64,000 nt of DNA. Source: Flavobacteriaceae bacterium (GTDB lineage: Bacteria > Bacteroidota > Bacteroidia > Flavobacteriales > Weeksellaceae). The notes below the pieces were generated by a model. That model did no database searches. It was not told the DNA's origin and saw nothing but the letters and a program-made list of their open reading frames with translations. Location of the stretch: contig JAUNUH010000001.1 in the NCBI GenBank assembly GCA_030538275.1, positions 372,001 through 436,000 on the forward strand. Direction: 5' to 3'. Of the stretch, positions 25,975-34,380 are shown piece by piece. Positions within the stretch are counted from its first letter, which is position 1, and each line of letters starts with the position of its first letter. Made by a program: the position numbers and the translations under genes.

Positions 25975-26832
25975 TTATGTTAATGGACGTATCAATCCTT
26001 CTTGTGTTACACTAGCAATTAACGTTCCGTCTGCGGTAAAAATATTTCCTCTGGTAAAACCCCTTGCCTCAGAAGCACTTGGGGAATCAATATTAAATAA
26101 AAACCAGTCATTGATATTAAAATCTCTGAAAAACCACATCGAATGGTCGAGAGTAGCCATATTAGTATTCCCAAAATGTGCCACATCTGCGTGGGGATGT
26201 AATGCAGTGGATAAGATATTGTAATCAGAAATATAGGACATTAAACTTCTGTTCATCACAGAATTATTTTCGGTTTCACCTTTAATTTTGAACCAAACAT
26301 TTTGAAAAGGTTCTATTTTTTTTCTTTCTGCCGGATTGAATATTAATGTAGGTTTAAATGTAATTGGGCGTTGAATAGAAAGAAATTCCCGCACTTCTTT
26401 GGGCATAAAATCTTTTAATTCCGAATACATATCATCCCAACTAAAAAGTTCGCTATGATGTGGGACCTCAGGTGCTTGAATTTGATGGTCGTATCCTTGT
26501 TCAAAAGCATGAAAACTGGCTCCCATAAAAAAAATTACTTTATTGTTTTGCAGAGCTGTTACTCGTCTTACAGAAAAGCTGCCTCCATCACGAATATGTT
26601 GAACTTCATATAAAATTTCTTGACGCAAATCTCCCGGCAGGATAAAGTAGGAATGATAGGAATTACATAATCTATCCTCTGGCACTGTTTGCGCCATGGC
26701 ATATAATGCCTGAGCCAAGACCTGTCCTCCAAAGACATTGGCACTGCCAATTGGTTCGCTTTTACCAGAAAAAATATTATCGTTTATCCGTTTAAGTTCA
26801 ATCAAATCAACCAATTCCGAAATATGGTTCAT
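25975..26832 (-). CDS. tesB: Acyl-CoA thioesterase II
   Basis: A double-hotdog thioesterase of 285 aa that hydrolyses acyl-CoA esters. Features are the GKSEPIG start of the first hotdog, FGGQVLAQAL, SYHSYFILPGD, and a C-terminal DHSMWFFRDF and ARGFTRGNIF, matching TesB. The frame stays open to 27057, but that extension overlaps the divergent lipoprotein gene and lacks family similarity. The start is placed at the ATG giving MNHISELVDL. A TATCTTTA near-match promoter box sits at 26850-26857. Confidence 0.93.
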   Translation of the reverse strand: MNHISELVDLIELKRINDNIFSGKSEPIGSANVFGGQVLAQALYAMAQTVPEDRLCNSYHSYFILPGDLRQEILYEVQHIRDGGSFSVRRVTALQNNKVIFFMGASFHAFEQGYDHQIQAPEVPHHSELFSWDDMYSELKDFMPKEVREFLSIQRPITFKPTLIFNPAERKKIEPFQNVWFKIKGETENNSVMNRSLMSYISDYNILSTALHPHADVAHFGNTNMATLDHSMWFFRDFNINDWFLFNIDSPSASEARGFTRGNIFTADGTLIASVTQEGLIRPLT

Positions 26833-26958
26833 ATTCTCTAATTTGGATGTAAAGATAAAAGATTCTGGTCTGTTCGAATCAGAAAATAAAACAATAATAT
26901 TTATAATGTGATAAACTTTTGGTACTTGTTTTGTTAAGTCCTTAATTAAATTAGAATT

Positions 26959-27435
26959 ATGAAAAAATTTATTGTTCTGGCAGCGGCAAGCATGTTTATT
27001 TTTACCAGCTGTGAAAGAAAAGCAGAAACGATACAAGAAGAGGACACAACCTCTCAAAAAGTGTTGAGCAACAACGAAACTCCTTCACAATATCAAGGTA
27101 GTACAGGAGTTGATGAAGGAAATAATAATATGGTAGCAGACGAAAACATTGCCCTTAAAAAGCAAGACTTCAAAGGTTCATTCCAAAGTGTACAAACCCA
27201 AACCTATACTTTTACCGTTCTCGATGCACAAGATTATAGTTTTTCTATTGAATCAGAAAATCCTGAAATTCAATACATTGTATCTCATAGAAACGGAGAG
27301 GCCATTGCAAAAGCTACAAGAGAAAATCAAACATTGCGTTTAGAACCAGGGGAATACACAGTTGTAGGCACTTTACCCACAGGTTCTACTCAAATGGCTG
27401 ATCCTACGACAGAATTCACAGTTTTTATTGAATAA
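26959..27435 (+). CDS. Predicted lipoprotein of unknown function
   Basis: 158 aa with a lipoprotein signal ending in lipobox FTSC. An Asn/Gln/Glu-rich, likely disordered linker (about 20-70) follows. The C-terminal region (about 75-158) has short alternating strands (TYTFTVLDAQDYSFSIE, LRLEPGEYTVVGTLP), in the style of PPC-like beta sandwiches. I do not recognise a named family. Monocistronic, ending at a strong terminator, and divergent from tesB. Confidence 0.75.
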   Translation: MKKFIVLAAASMFIFTSCERKAETIQEEDTTSQKVLSNNETPSQYQGSTGVDEGNNNMVADENIALKKQDFKGSFQSVQTQTYTFTVLDAQDYSFSIESENPEIQYIVSHRNGEAIAKATRENQTLRLEPGEYTVVGTLPTGSTQMADPTTEFTVFIE

Positions 27436-27460
27436 AAAATTTTAATTTATTCTTTAAATG

Positions 27461-27498
27461 AATCCGTTCAATATTTTTCTTATTGAGCGGATTTTTTT
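27461..27498 (+). terminator. Rho-independent terminator of the lipoprotein gene
   Basis: A 13-bp stem (27461-27473 with 27481-27493, one G-U pair) closes a 7-nt loop and runs into seven T. It lies between the convergent lipoprotein and ung genes. Confidence 0.9.
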
Positions 27499-28159
27499 AC
27501 CAATTCACCAGAGTTTTATGATGTAACAGCAAATATGAATTTGCTTGTGAAAAATGTTGGCAGCCAAAAAATCCTTTGCGCGCTGATAGTGGAGATGGGT
27601 GAGATGCTGTGAGAATAAGATGCTTTTGATCATCAATTAATGGTAATTTTTGAAGAGCGAAATTTCCCCAAAGCATAAAAACCACATTTTGCGTCTTCTC
27701 CGAAATCAATTGAATAACTTGATTGGTGAATTTTTCCCAAATTTTATAATGGCTCATAGGCTTATTTTCTTCTACCGTGAGAGCAGTGTTCAGTAAAAAA
27801 ACACCTTGCTTGGCCCATCTTTCCAAATTTCCATTTTCGGGTTGAATATTTCCGATATCATTTTCTATTTCTTTGAAAATATTTTTCAAACTACGAGGGA
27901 TTTTTTCATCCATTGGAACAGAAAATGCCAAACCATGCGCCATTTTGGGTTTGTAATAGGGATCTTGACCTAAAATTACTACTTTAATTTTATCTATAGG
28001 TAAATCATGAAAAGATTTGAATATCAAATCTTTATTAGGATAAATAATTTTTTCTAAATAAGCAGAATCGAGATATTGAATTATTTTGAGAAAATAATCT
28101 TGTGAAAATTCATTTTTCAAAATTTCTTTCCATTGTGGATGAATATTATCAGTCAACAT
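27497..28159 (-). CDS. ung: Uracil-DNA glycosylase
   Basis: Removes uracil from DNA at the start of base excision repair. The 220-aa family 1 enzyme has the water-activating motif GQDPYY (64-69, Asp66) and the DNA-intercalating motif HPSPLS (187-192). Length and motifs are complete. Convergent with the lipoprotein gene and divergent from mutS2. Confidence 0.97.
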   Translation of the reverse strand: MLTDNIHPQWKEILKNEFSQDYFLKIIQYLDSAYLEKIIYPNKDLIFKSFHDLPIDKIKVVILGQDPYYKPKMAHGLAFSVPMDEKIPRSLKNIFKEIENDIGNIQPENGNLERWAKQGVFLLNTALTVEENKPMSHYKIWEKFTNQVIQLISEKTQNVVFMLWGNFALQKLPLIDDQKHLILTASHPSPLSARKGFFGCQHFSQANSYLLLHHKTLVNW

Positions 28160-28241
28160 GCATATGATTTATTCAAAATTACTCGAATTATCATTTATCC
28201 CAAGCATTTGAATTAATTAATTAAAAATCTGTAGAAGATTG

Positions 28242-28249
28242 TATTTTTG
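28242..28249 (+). promoter_or_regulatory. Bacteroidota -7 box (TATTTTTG) for mutS2
   Basis: A perfect TAnnTTTG match ends 5 nt before the mutS2 ATG at 28255, so the message is probably leaderless. Confidence 0.55.
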
Positions 28250-28254
28250 CAAGA

Positions 28255-30402
28255 ATGAATATTCCGCAAAAAACCTTGGATGATTTAGAATTACAAAAAG
28301 TTTTGTTAGAAATTGAAAAATTTGCCAAAACAGAACGAGTAAAACGAGTCATTCAAAGAACTAAGCCCATAGAAAATTATAATCAACTCATGTTCAGGCT
28401 CAAGGCTACGGATGAATTTCTATCTGCCTTGCAAGGTGCCAATCGTTTTCCATTTGGCGATTATAGTGATATTCGTGATGAGCTAGAAAAATTAGAAATT
28501 GAAAATTATAGATTATCTGCTTCTTCTTTTCTTTCTATTCGCTCACAAATGCTTCAAATTTTAGAATTAATTCGATTTTTGAATAAATTTGAATCATATT
28601 ACCCTGTTTTTCACCGATATATTCAAAAAATTGATTATAAACCCGAAATTTTAAGCAATATTGAAAGGGTATTTGATAAACATGGTGAAATAAAGGATAA
28701 TGCAAGTCCAACTTTAAAAAATATTCGAAAAAACCTGAAGGAAAAATCTCAGCAACTCAGCGAAACATTTTCGAATACCATGAGGGCCAATCGTGAATAT
28801 TTGGATGACATTGGAGAATCTGTCATCGACGGCAAACGCGTGTTGGCGGTAGCAGCGATGCACAGGCGCAAAGTGGCCGGTCGATTGCTCGGAAACAGTA
28901 AATCTGGTTCGATTTCTTATATTGAACCGGAGTCAGTATTAAGAATTCAACGTGAATTTGATGAATTAATAGAAGAAGAAAAAAGAGAAATTGATAAAAT
29001 ATTACTTGAATTAACAGATTTGATGCGTGATTTTCAATTTGAATTAATTTCATATCAAAATTTTCTATTTCAGTTGGATTTAATTTCCTCTCAAGCACAA
29101 TATGCCTATGAATTGAATGCAATTTTGCCAAAAATCAACGAGGAAAAACATATACATTTAATCGATGCCTATCATCCTATACTTTTGTTGAAGCACAAAA
29201 AGGAACAGAAAAAAATCATTCCTCAAACTTTAGGTTTAGATTCAAATAACCGAATTTTGGTAATTTCTGGACCTAATGCAGGGGGTAAAAGTATCACCTT
29301 GAAAACAATAGGACTCTTGCAACTCATGCTACAAAGTGGAATTTTGATTCCGGTTCATGAAAATAGCGAAATGAGTATTTTTAGTTCTATTTTTACAGAT
29401 ATTGGAGATAATCAATCTATTGAAAATCAATTAAGTACATATTCCTACCGATTGAAGCAAATGCAATATTTTTTAAAAAAATCGGATGAAAATACACTTC
29501 TTTTAATAGATGAATTTGGTACAGGTTCAGACCCGGAATTAGGCGGTGCACTTGCAGAAGTTTTCTTGGAGGAGTTTTATGAAATGGAAGCTTTTGGGGT
29601 TTTCACAACGCATTATACCAATATCAAAATTTTAGTTGAAGATTTGGAATCAGCACAAAATGCTTCTATGCTTTTTGATGAAAAAACGCTGGAACCAATG
29701 TATTTATTAGAAACTGGACAAGCAGGGAGTTCGTTCACGTTTGAGGTAGCTCAAAAAAATCATATTCCTTTTCGTTTGATTAATCGTGCCAAGAAAAAAA
29801 TTGAACGCAATAAAGTGCGATTGGATAAAACTATTCTGAAACTTCAGCAAGAAAAGTTTGACGTACAAAAAACCAAAAATCAATTACAAGAGCTCAAAAA
29901 TAAATCAGAAGAAAAGCAAGACCAACTTGAGCAAACTCAGGATAAAATTCAATCAAAACTGGTTGATTTTCAACGACTTTATGAAAGTGAGCAAAAATAT
30001 GTGCAGATGGGAAAAAAGATAGATGAAATGGCCGATGAATATATGCGCAAGAAAAGCCGAAAAAAATTGATTTCAGACTTTTTGAAAATGATTGAAATGC
30101 AAAATGCGTCAAAAACCAAACAACATTTTACAGAGAAGCGAAAAGAACGATTGGTTTTGAAAAAATTGCAAGTTGATTTGGACAAAAATGCAGATAAAAT
30201 CGAAGAAGCAAAGGAAAAATTGGTTGAAAAAGAAAAAGAAATTACCAAAAATAAAATTGCTTCGCTCAAGATTGGAGATCGTGTAAGAATAAAAGGTAGC
30301 GTGAGTTCTGGAACCGTGGAAAAGGTCGAAAATCAAACTATTACCATTAATTATGGAAAATTTCGCACAAAAATAAGTATCTTTGACGTTGAAAAAATTT
30401 AA
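28255..30402 (+). CDS. mutS2: MutS2-type ATPase lacking the Smr nuclease domain
   Basis: A 715-aa MutS-family protein without the mismatch-recognition domain. The MutS core (about 1-320) is followed by the ABC ATPase with Walker A GPNAGGKS (339-346) and Walker B LLIDEFGTGSDP (near 420). A long coiled coil (about 510-660) and a short beta tail (IGDRVRIKGS) close the chain. Typical MutS2 (about 780 aa) ends with an Smr endonuclease domain; here the chain stops without it. MutS2 suppresses recombination or rescues collided ribosomes in other bacteria; without Smr, which of these applies is unclear. The S8 protease gene follows after 6 nt. Confidence 0.92.
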   Translation: MNIPQKTLDDLELQKVLLEIEKFAKTERVKRVIQRTKPIENYNQLMFRLKATDEFLSALQGANRFPFGDYSDIRDELEKLEIENYRLSASSFLSIRSQMLQILELIRFLNKFESYYPVFHRYIQKIDYKPEILSNIERVFDKHGEIKDNASPTLKNIRKNLKEKSQQLSETFSNTMRANREYLDDIGESVIDGKRVLAVAAMHRRKVAGRLLGNSKSGSISYIEPESVLRIQREFDELIEEEKREIDKILLELTDLMRDFQFELISYQNFLFQLDLISSQAQYAYELNAILPKINEEKHIHLIDAYHPILLLKHKKEQKKIIPQTLGLDSNNRILVISGPNAGGKSITLKTIGLLQLMLQSGILIPVHENSEMSIFSSIFTDIGDNQSIENQLSTYSYRLKQMQYFLKKSDENTLLLIDEFGTGSDPELGGALAEVFLEEFYEMEAFGVFTTHYTNIKILVEDLESAQNASMLFDEKTLEPMYLLETGQAGSSFTFEVAQKNHIPFRLINRAKKKIERNKVRLDKTILKLQQEKFDVQKTKNQLQELKNKSEEKQDQLEQTQDKIQSKLVDFQRLYESEQKYVQMGKKIDEMADEYMRKKSRKKLISDFLKMIEMQNASKTKQHFTEKRKERLVLKKLQVDLDKNADKIEEAKEKLVEKEKEITKNKIASLKIGDRVRIKGSVSSGTVEKVENQTITINYGKFRTKISIFDVEKI

Positions 30403-30408
30403 AATTTA

Positions 30409-32379
30409 ATGAATAAACTCTTTATTTTCCTATTAACAGCTTCATTTTCAATTGCCTTTGCTCAAGAAACAGATTTACAAGCACTGCAAAAATTAAGTCA
30501 ACAATTTCAATTGGAGTATGAACAAAATCAAATATTTATAGAAAATCGTGCGGCCGAGAAAGGTATGGATGCCGCAGAGCTCAAAAAATATTTAGTAGGG
30601 AAGATAGGAAATCAATTGGTCTATATTGACAATCTAGATCAAAGTCAACAAGCTGCTACCAATGTGGATTTATTGTATAACAACGCGTTGCCAGGTGTAG
30701 CTGTGACAGGACTGGGAATGACTGTATATCAATGGGATGGTGGTCGAGTAGATGCAGGAAGTAATGAAATGACGGGACGTGTAACCAATATGGAAGATAC
30801 AACTTCCCCTTTGTCAGACCATGCCACGGGTGTAGCAGGAATTATGATAGCCTCTGGTATTGCGCCCAGTGCACAGGGAATGGCACCAGATGCAGATGTT
30901 ATTGCCTATGATTATAATAACAATTTTAATGAAATGTCTTTGGAATCTGCTAATAATCAAAATTATATGATTTCAAATCATTCCTACGGATATCAAGCCG
31001 GTTGGAGGTATGGAGAATATGATGCTGGATTGGGTGAGGGATGGTATTGGTTTGGATTTCCCTCTCTTGGTGAAAATGAATCTGCATTGCACGGCGTTTA
31101 TACGCAAGCAGATGGTTATCTAGACCAGATTTCACGTGCTGCACCTTTTCATTTAATTATTAAAGCGGCAGGAAATGATAGAAATCAAGGTCCAAACTTT
31201 CCTACTGAACATGCGGTTTTGGACGATAATAACGAATGGACAATTGCCGAAGGTATCAGACCAAAAAATTGTGCACAAACTGGTTATGACTGTATTCCCT
31301 ATGGAGCAATGGCCAAAAATATTCTTACCGTAGGTTCAGTAAATCCGTTGGCTGGAAATGGTAGATATACAGGACCGCAAAGTGTTGTTGCTTCTGGCTT
31401 CAGTGCATTTGGCCCAACCGATGACGGTAGAATCAAACCCGAAATTGTAGCGCAAGGAGCTATGGTGACAATTCCCATGAATAATAATACGTATTATACC
31501 TCTAGCGGAACTTCGCTTTCAACGCCAAGTATTTCTGGGATAGCACTTTTGTTACAACAACTATATCATCAAATCAATGGAAATTACTTGAATTCAGCTT
31601 CATTGAAAGCATTATTATTAAATACAACCAATGAAGTAGGATTATATCCCGGACCTGATTACCGATTCGGATTTGGTCTTGCAGATGCTTTTAAAGCTGC
31701 AAGTCTGGTAGTAGATGAACAAAATAATGATGCAGTAATTATGTCGGGTATTAAAATGGCGAACCCAATAAATATCGGCCTTGAACCTATTGGAAATCAA
31801 CCTATAAGAGCCACGCTCGTATGGATGGATCCTGTTCCTTCCATTCAAAATATGGAATTGACATTGAACGATAGAACGCCTATGTTGGTAAACGATTTAG
31901 ATATGAGAATTACAGATAATATAAGTTTTACTGAGCATATGCCTTGGGTATTGGATGTAGAAAATCCCGCTGATGCAGCTATTCGCGCTGATAATGTTTT
32001 GGATAATGTAGAGCAAATTTTAATTGATAATCCTGCACAAGGATCGCACACGCTCACAATAACACATAAAAACTCGCTTAGAGGATTGGGTCAACATTAT
32101 GCTCTTGTAATTTCTGGAGCAAGACTCGCCAATACTTCTACGAATGATGTGGTAAGTAAAAACTTGAATATTTATCCAAATCCAACCAAAGACATCTTAC
32201 ATATCAATGGATTAACAGGAAAATCACAAATTCAAATTATTAATATGGATGGTAGAATTATTCAAAATGAATCCATGGAATCCAATAATATTAATGTTTC
32301 TCATTTAGAAACAGGATCTTATATACTTTTAATTTCGACTGATGGTGTAACCACAGCTAAAAAATTTATTAAAAAATAA
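30409..32379 (+). CDS. Secreted S8 (subtilisin-like) protease with T9SS sorting domain
   Basis: A 656-aa exported serine protease. A signal peptide (to FAQ, about residue 19) is followed by a helical propeptide-like stretch and the S8 catalytic domain with Asp110 (WDGG), His138 (DHATG), oxyanion Asn256 (AAGND) and Ser369 (GTSLSTP). The contexts DGG and HAT deviate from the usual DSG/DTG and HGT. A beta domain follows, and the last 80 residues form a type A sorting domain (IYPNPTKD, then GSYIL and a Lys-rich end), which directs export by the type IX system. It begins 6 nt after mutS2 and ends at a terminator. Confidence 0.93.
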   Translation: MNKLFIFLLTASFSIAFAQETDLQALQKLSQQFQLEYEQNQIFIENRAAEKGMDAAELKKYLVGKIGNQLVYIDNLDQSQQAATNVDLLYNNALPGVAVTGLGMTVYQWDGGRVDAGSNEMTGRVTNMEDTTSPLSDHATGVAGIMIASGIAPSAQGMAPDADVIAYDYNNNFNEMSLESANNQNYMISNHSYGYQAGWRYGEYDAGLGEGWYWFGFPSLGENESALHGVYTQADGYLDQISRAAPFHLIIKAAGNDRNQGPNFPTEHAVLDDNNEWTIAEGIRPKNCAQTGYDCIPYGAMAKNILTVGSVNPLAGNGRYTGPQSVVASGFSAFGPTDDGRIKPEIVAQGAMVTIPMNNNTYYTSSGTSLSTPSISGIALLLQQLYHQINGNYLNSASLKALLLNTTNEVGLYPGPDYRFGFGLADAFKAASLVVDEQNNDAVIMSGIKMANPINIGLEPIGNQPIRATLVWMDPVPSIQNMELTLNDRTPMLVNDLDMRITDNISFTEHMPWVLDVENPADAAIRADNVLDNVEQILIDNPAQGSHTLTITHKNSLRGLGQHYALVISGARLANTSTNDVVSKNLNIYPNPTKDILHINGLTGKSQIQIINMDGRIIQNESMESNNINVSHLETGSYILLISTDGVTTAKKFIKK

Positions 32380-32397
32380 AACTATTTTTTAGTCAAT

Positions 32398-32435
32398 AAA
32401 AAACTGCTTAGATCAATTTCCAGGCAGTTTTTTTT
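32398..32435. terminator. Bidirectional terminator between protease and lipoprotein genes
   Basis: A 10-12 bp stem (about 32398-32409 with 32422-32433) has an A run before it and eight T at and after the right arm. It serves the convergent genes ending at 32379 and 32440. Confidence 0.8.
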
Positions 32436-32439
32436 ATTT

Positions 32440-32964
32440 TCAATGGATTGTATCTAGTTTAATTGTATCCATTGGTTCTTTTAATAAGTCATAATCTCCA
32501 ATAAAATTTCCACCGCCAGAACAGTAAAACATCAATTTCTGATCATCTTCTTTTGAAGCAGTTCCAATATGTAATTTTTCTCCATCCAGCGTTAACAAAA
32601 CCACAGGGTCTGTATGAATCGATTTATAAATTCCTTTTTCCAGCTCATAAGCTTTTGAATAAAAATTACAAGTGGCTTTTTTGATATCATTTCGTGCAAA
32701 CACTTTGAAAGAAACAGTATCTGGCGCAATAGAATCTACATCTATGGCAATCCAGTCGCTGCCCTCATGTCTTTTGGAATAACCCGCATCGACAAATGTT
32801 CGCTTTTTTATAATAAAAGTGGTATCCACTTCTTTTTCCAAATCTTTTTGTAAAATTTCGGAATTATTGGAATTTACATTTTTTTCAAAACTCCTTTCAT
32901 CGGCGGTTTTTACACATGAAATCAAAGTCCATAAAATAAGGATGGTGAAGCTTAATTTATACAT
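32440..32964 (-). CDS. Predicted lipoprotein, unknown function
   Basis: 174 aa with a signal peptide and lipobox (LISC, Cys17), a charged linker (about 20-50), and a beta-rich remainder with two Cys (CNFYSKAYE and YCSGGGN). No family is recognised. It is separated by 74 nt from the larger lipoprotein gene upstream, on the same strand. Confidence 0.7.
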   Translation of the reverse strand: MYKLSFTILILWTLISCVKTADERSFEKNVNSNNSEILQKDLEKEVDTTFIIKKRTFVDAGYSKRHEGSDWIAIDVDSIAPDTVSFKVFARNDIKKATCNFYSKAYELEKGIYKSIHTDPVVLLTLDGEKLHIGTASKEDDQKLMFYCSGGGNFIGDYDLLKEPMDTIKLDTIH

Positions 32965-33038
32965 AAATTAATATTTTTCGGAATTTATTCAATTATAATA
33001 CCATTAATTTTCAGGTTAAATTATTAAATGTCAATCAA

Positions 33039-34205
33039 CTAAAATTTTCTTTTCAACATTTGACGTAATTGACTTTTCAAATCTTCACCACAATCATAAA
33101 CCATTTGTTCATGAGATGGAAAAGGTAGCATTCGATTTTGTGCCAGCATCATGGCTTCTTGATCCAATGCACGACGATCTCCGCGATATCGCGCAAAATG
33201 ATTCCTGAATCCATATTGGCTATAAAGTCTTTCGTAGTCCAAAACTCTATTATTTTTCAAATCAATTAAATTCACCCGACCTTCTACCAAAGCATCTTTT
33301 TCTTGAAAAATTTCTTCTAAATCGGCTCGTACGATAATATATTTATCAACTTTTATGGGATTTCCCAAACTATCACGCACTTGTTGACCATTTTCGTACA
33401 AATATTCCCAGCCATCTTTAATTTCTTTTTCTAATCTATGATGAGAAGAATTCAATCTTTCCGGACTCACCATAATTCTATGAATGTCGAATCTCATTAA
33501 ATAATCATAGGTGATTTTTTGCTGTTTTATATTATGAAATTCTGTCCAAAAGTCGTCTAATCCATTGGTTCTTAATTCTAATAATTCATTTTCTAATCTT
33601 CTGGGTAACATTTGATTACTTTCATTATTGATGTCTACTAATATAAAATCTGTACCATGAAAATGCGATTCTGAAAGCATCTTATTCACATCACCAAATC
33701 CTGGAATCAATTCATTTACTTTTTTAAAGTTGTAATAAGCTTTTCTGAACTCTGGTTTGGTATTGCTCAACATTTGCGTACTAGCTTGATTGTACAAATA
33801 TTCTGTATATTCTAATTTGGCATTTTCTATGGCGTCTAGATAATTTTTGGTCGTAATTTCTACTTTTTTTCCATTATGAAATAGGGGTAACAAGGATTTC
33901 AATTTGGATTGACGATTATTTAATTGAATCAGTCTTTCATAGATTTCTTTGTAGTTTGCAGGATTATTTGTTTGTCGCAAATATTCAATTTGGGTCTCTT
34001 CTTGGTTTACCATTCTATAATATGCCTCTTGAAGAGAGGATAAATACTGGGTAAACTTCTTATCGGACAATCCTTTTTGATAACGCGTTACCAAAATATC
34101 AAATGCACGGTTATAATCACCAGAATTCAAGGATTTCTCTGCACGTTTCAGCGTATTACAAGAAGCTAAAAGTGCAATTACTAATAAAAAATAAAACTTT
34201 TTCAT
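33039..34205 (-). CDS. Predicted lipoprotein with TPR-like N-terminus
   Basis: 388 aa with lipobox LLASC (Cys16). The first 170 residues are helical and resemble tetratricopeptide pairs (RAEKSLNSGDYNRAFDIL, RKAYYNFKKVNELIPGFGDV). The second half is mixed alpha/beta with conserved-looking strands (IIVRADLEEIF, DALVEGRVNLIDL). The pattern suggests an envelope scaffold or assembly factor, but I do not recognise a named family. It lies downstream of the SurA-like operon, separated from it by that operon's terminator, so it has its own transcript. Confidence 0.72.
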   Translation of the reverse strand: MKKFYFLLVIALLASCNTLKRAEKSLNSGDYNRAFDILVTRYQKGLSDKKFTQYLSSLQEAYYRMVNQEETQIEYLRQTNNPANYKEIYERLIQLNNRQSKLKSLLPLFHNGKKVEITTKNYLDAIENAKLEYTEYLYNQASTQMLSNTKPEFRKAYYNFKKVNELIPGFGDVNKMLSESHFHGTDFILVDINNESNQMLPRRLENELLELRTNGLDDFWTEFHNIKQQKITYDYLMRFDIHRIMVSPERLNSSHHRLEKEIKDGWEYLYENGQQVRDSLGNPIKVDKYIIVRADLEEIFQEKDALVEGRVNLIDLKNNRVLDYERLYSQYGFRNHFARYRGDRRALDQEAMMLAQNRMLPFPSHEQMVYDCGEDLKSQLRQMLKRKF

Positions 34206-34319
34206 GACTTTAGCTATTAAAGGATTATGAGTATAAAGCCAAAGGATGTGCCAAATTTGTTAAGGTTTTTTTAACATGCAGAAATCAATGATTTATTTTT
34301 TCATATTTAAATAAAATTT

Positions 34320-34356
34320 AATAAAAAATTCCAAATATTTTTAGTATTTGGAATTT
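34320..34356 (-). terminator. Terminator of the SurA-like operon
   Basis: A perfect 12-bp stem (34326-34337 with 34345-34356) has a 7-nt loop. On the minus strand it is followed by a T-rich run. It is located 25 nt after the stop of the last foldase gene. Confidence 0.8.
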
Positions 34357-34380
34357 ATTTGTGATTATTTTATAAAATAA

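Noticed and set aside
26833-27057. N-terminal extension of tesB by 75 residues
   Set aside because: It overlaps the divergent lipoprotein gene at 26959, has no similarity to the thioesterase fold, and the ATG at 26832 gives normal family length.
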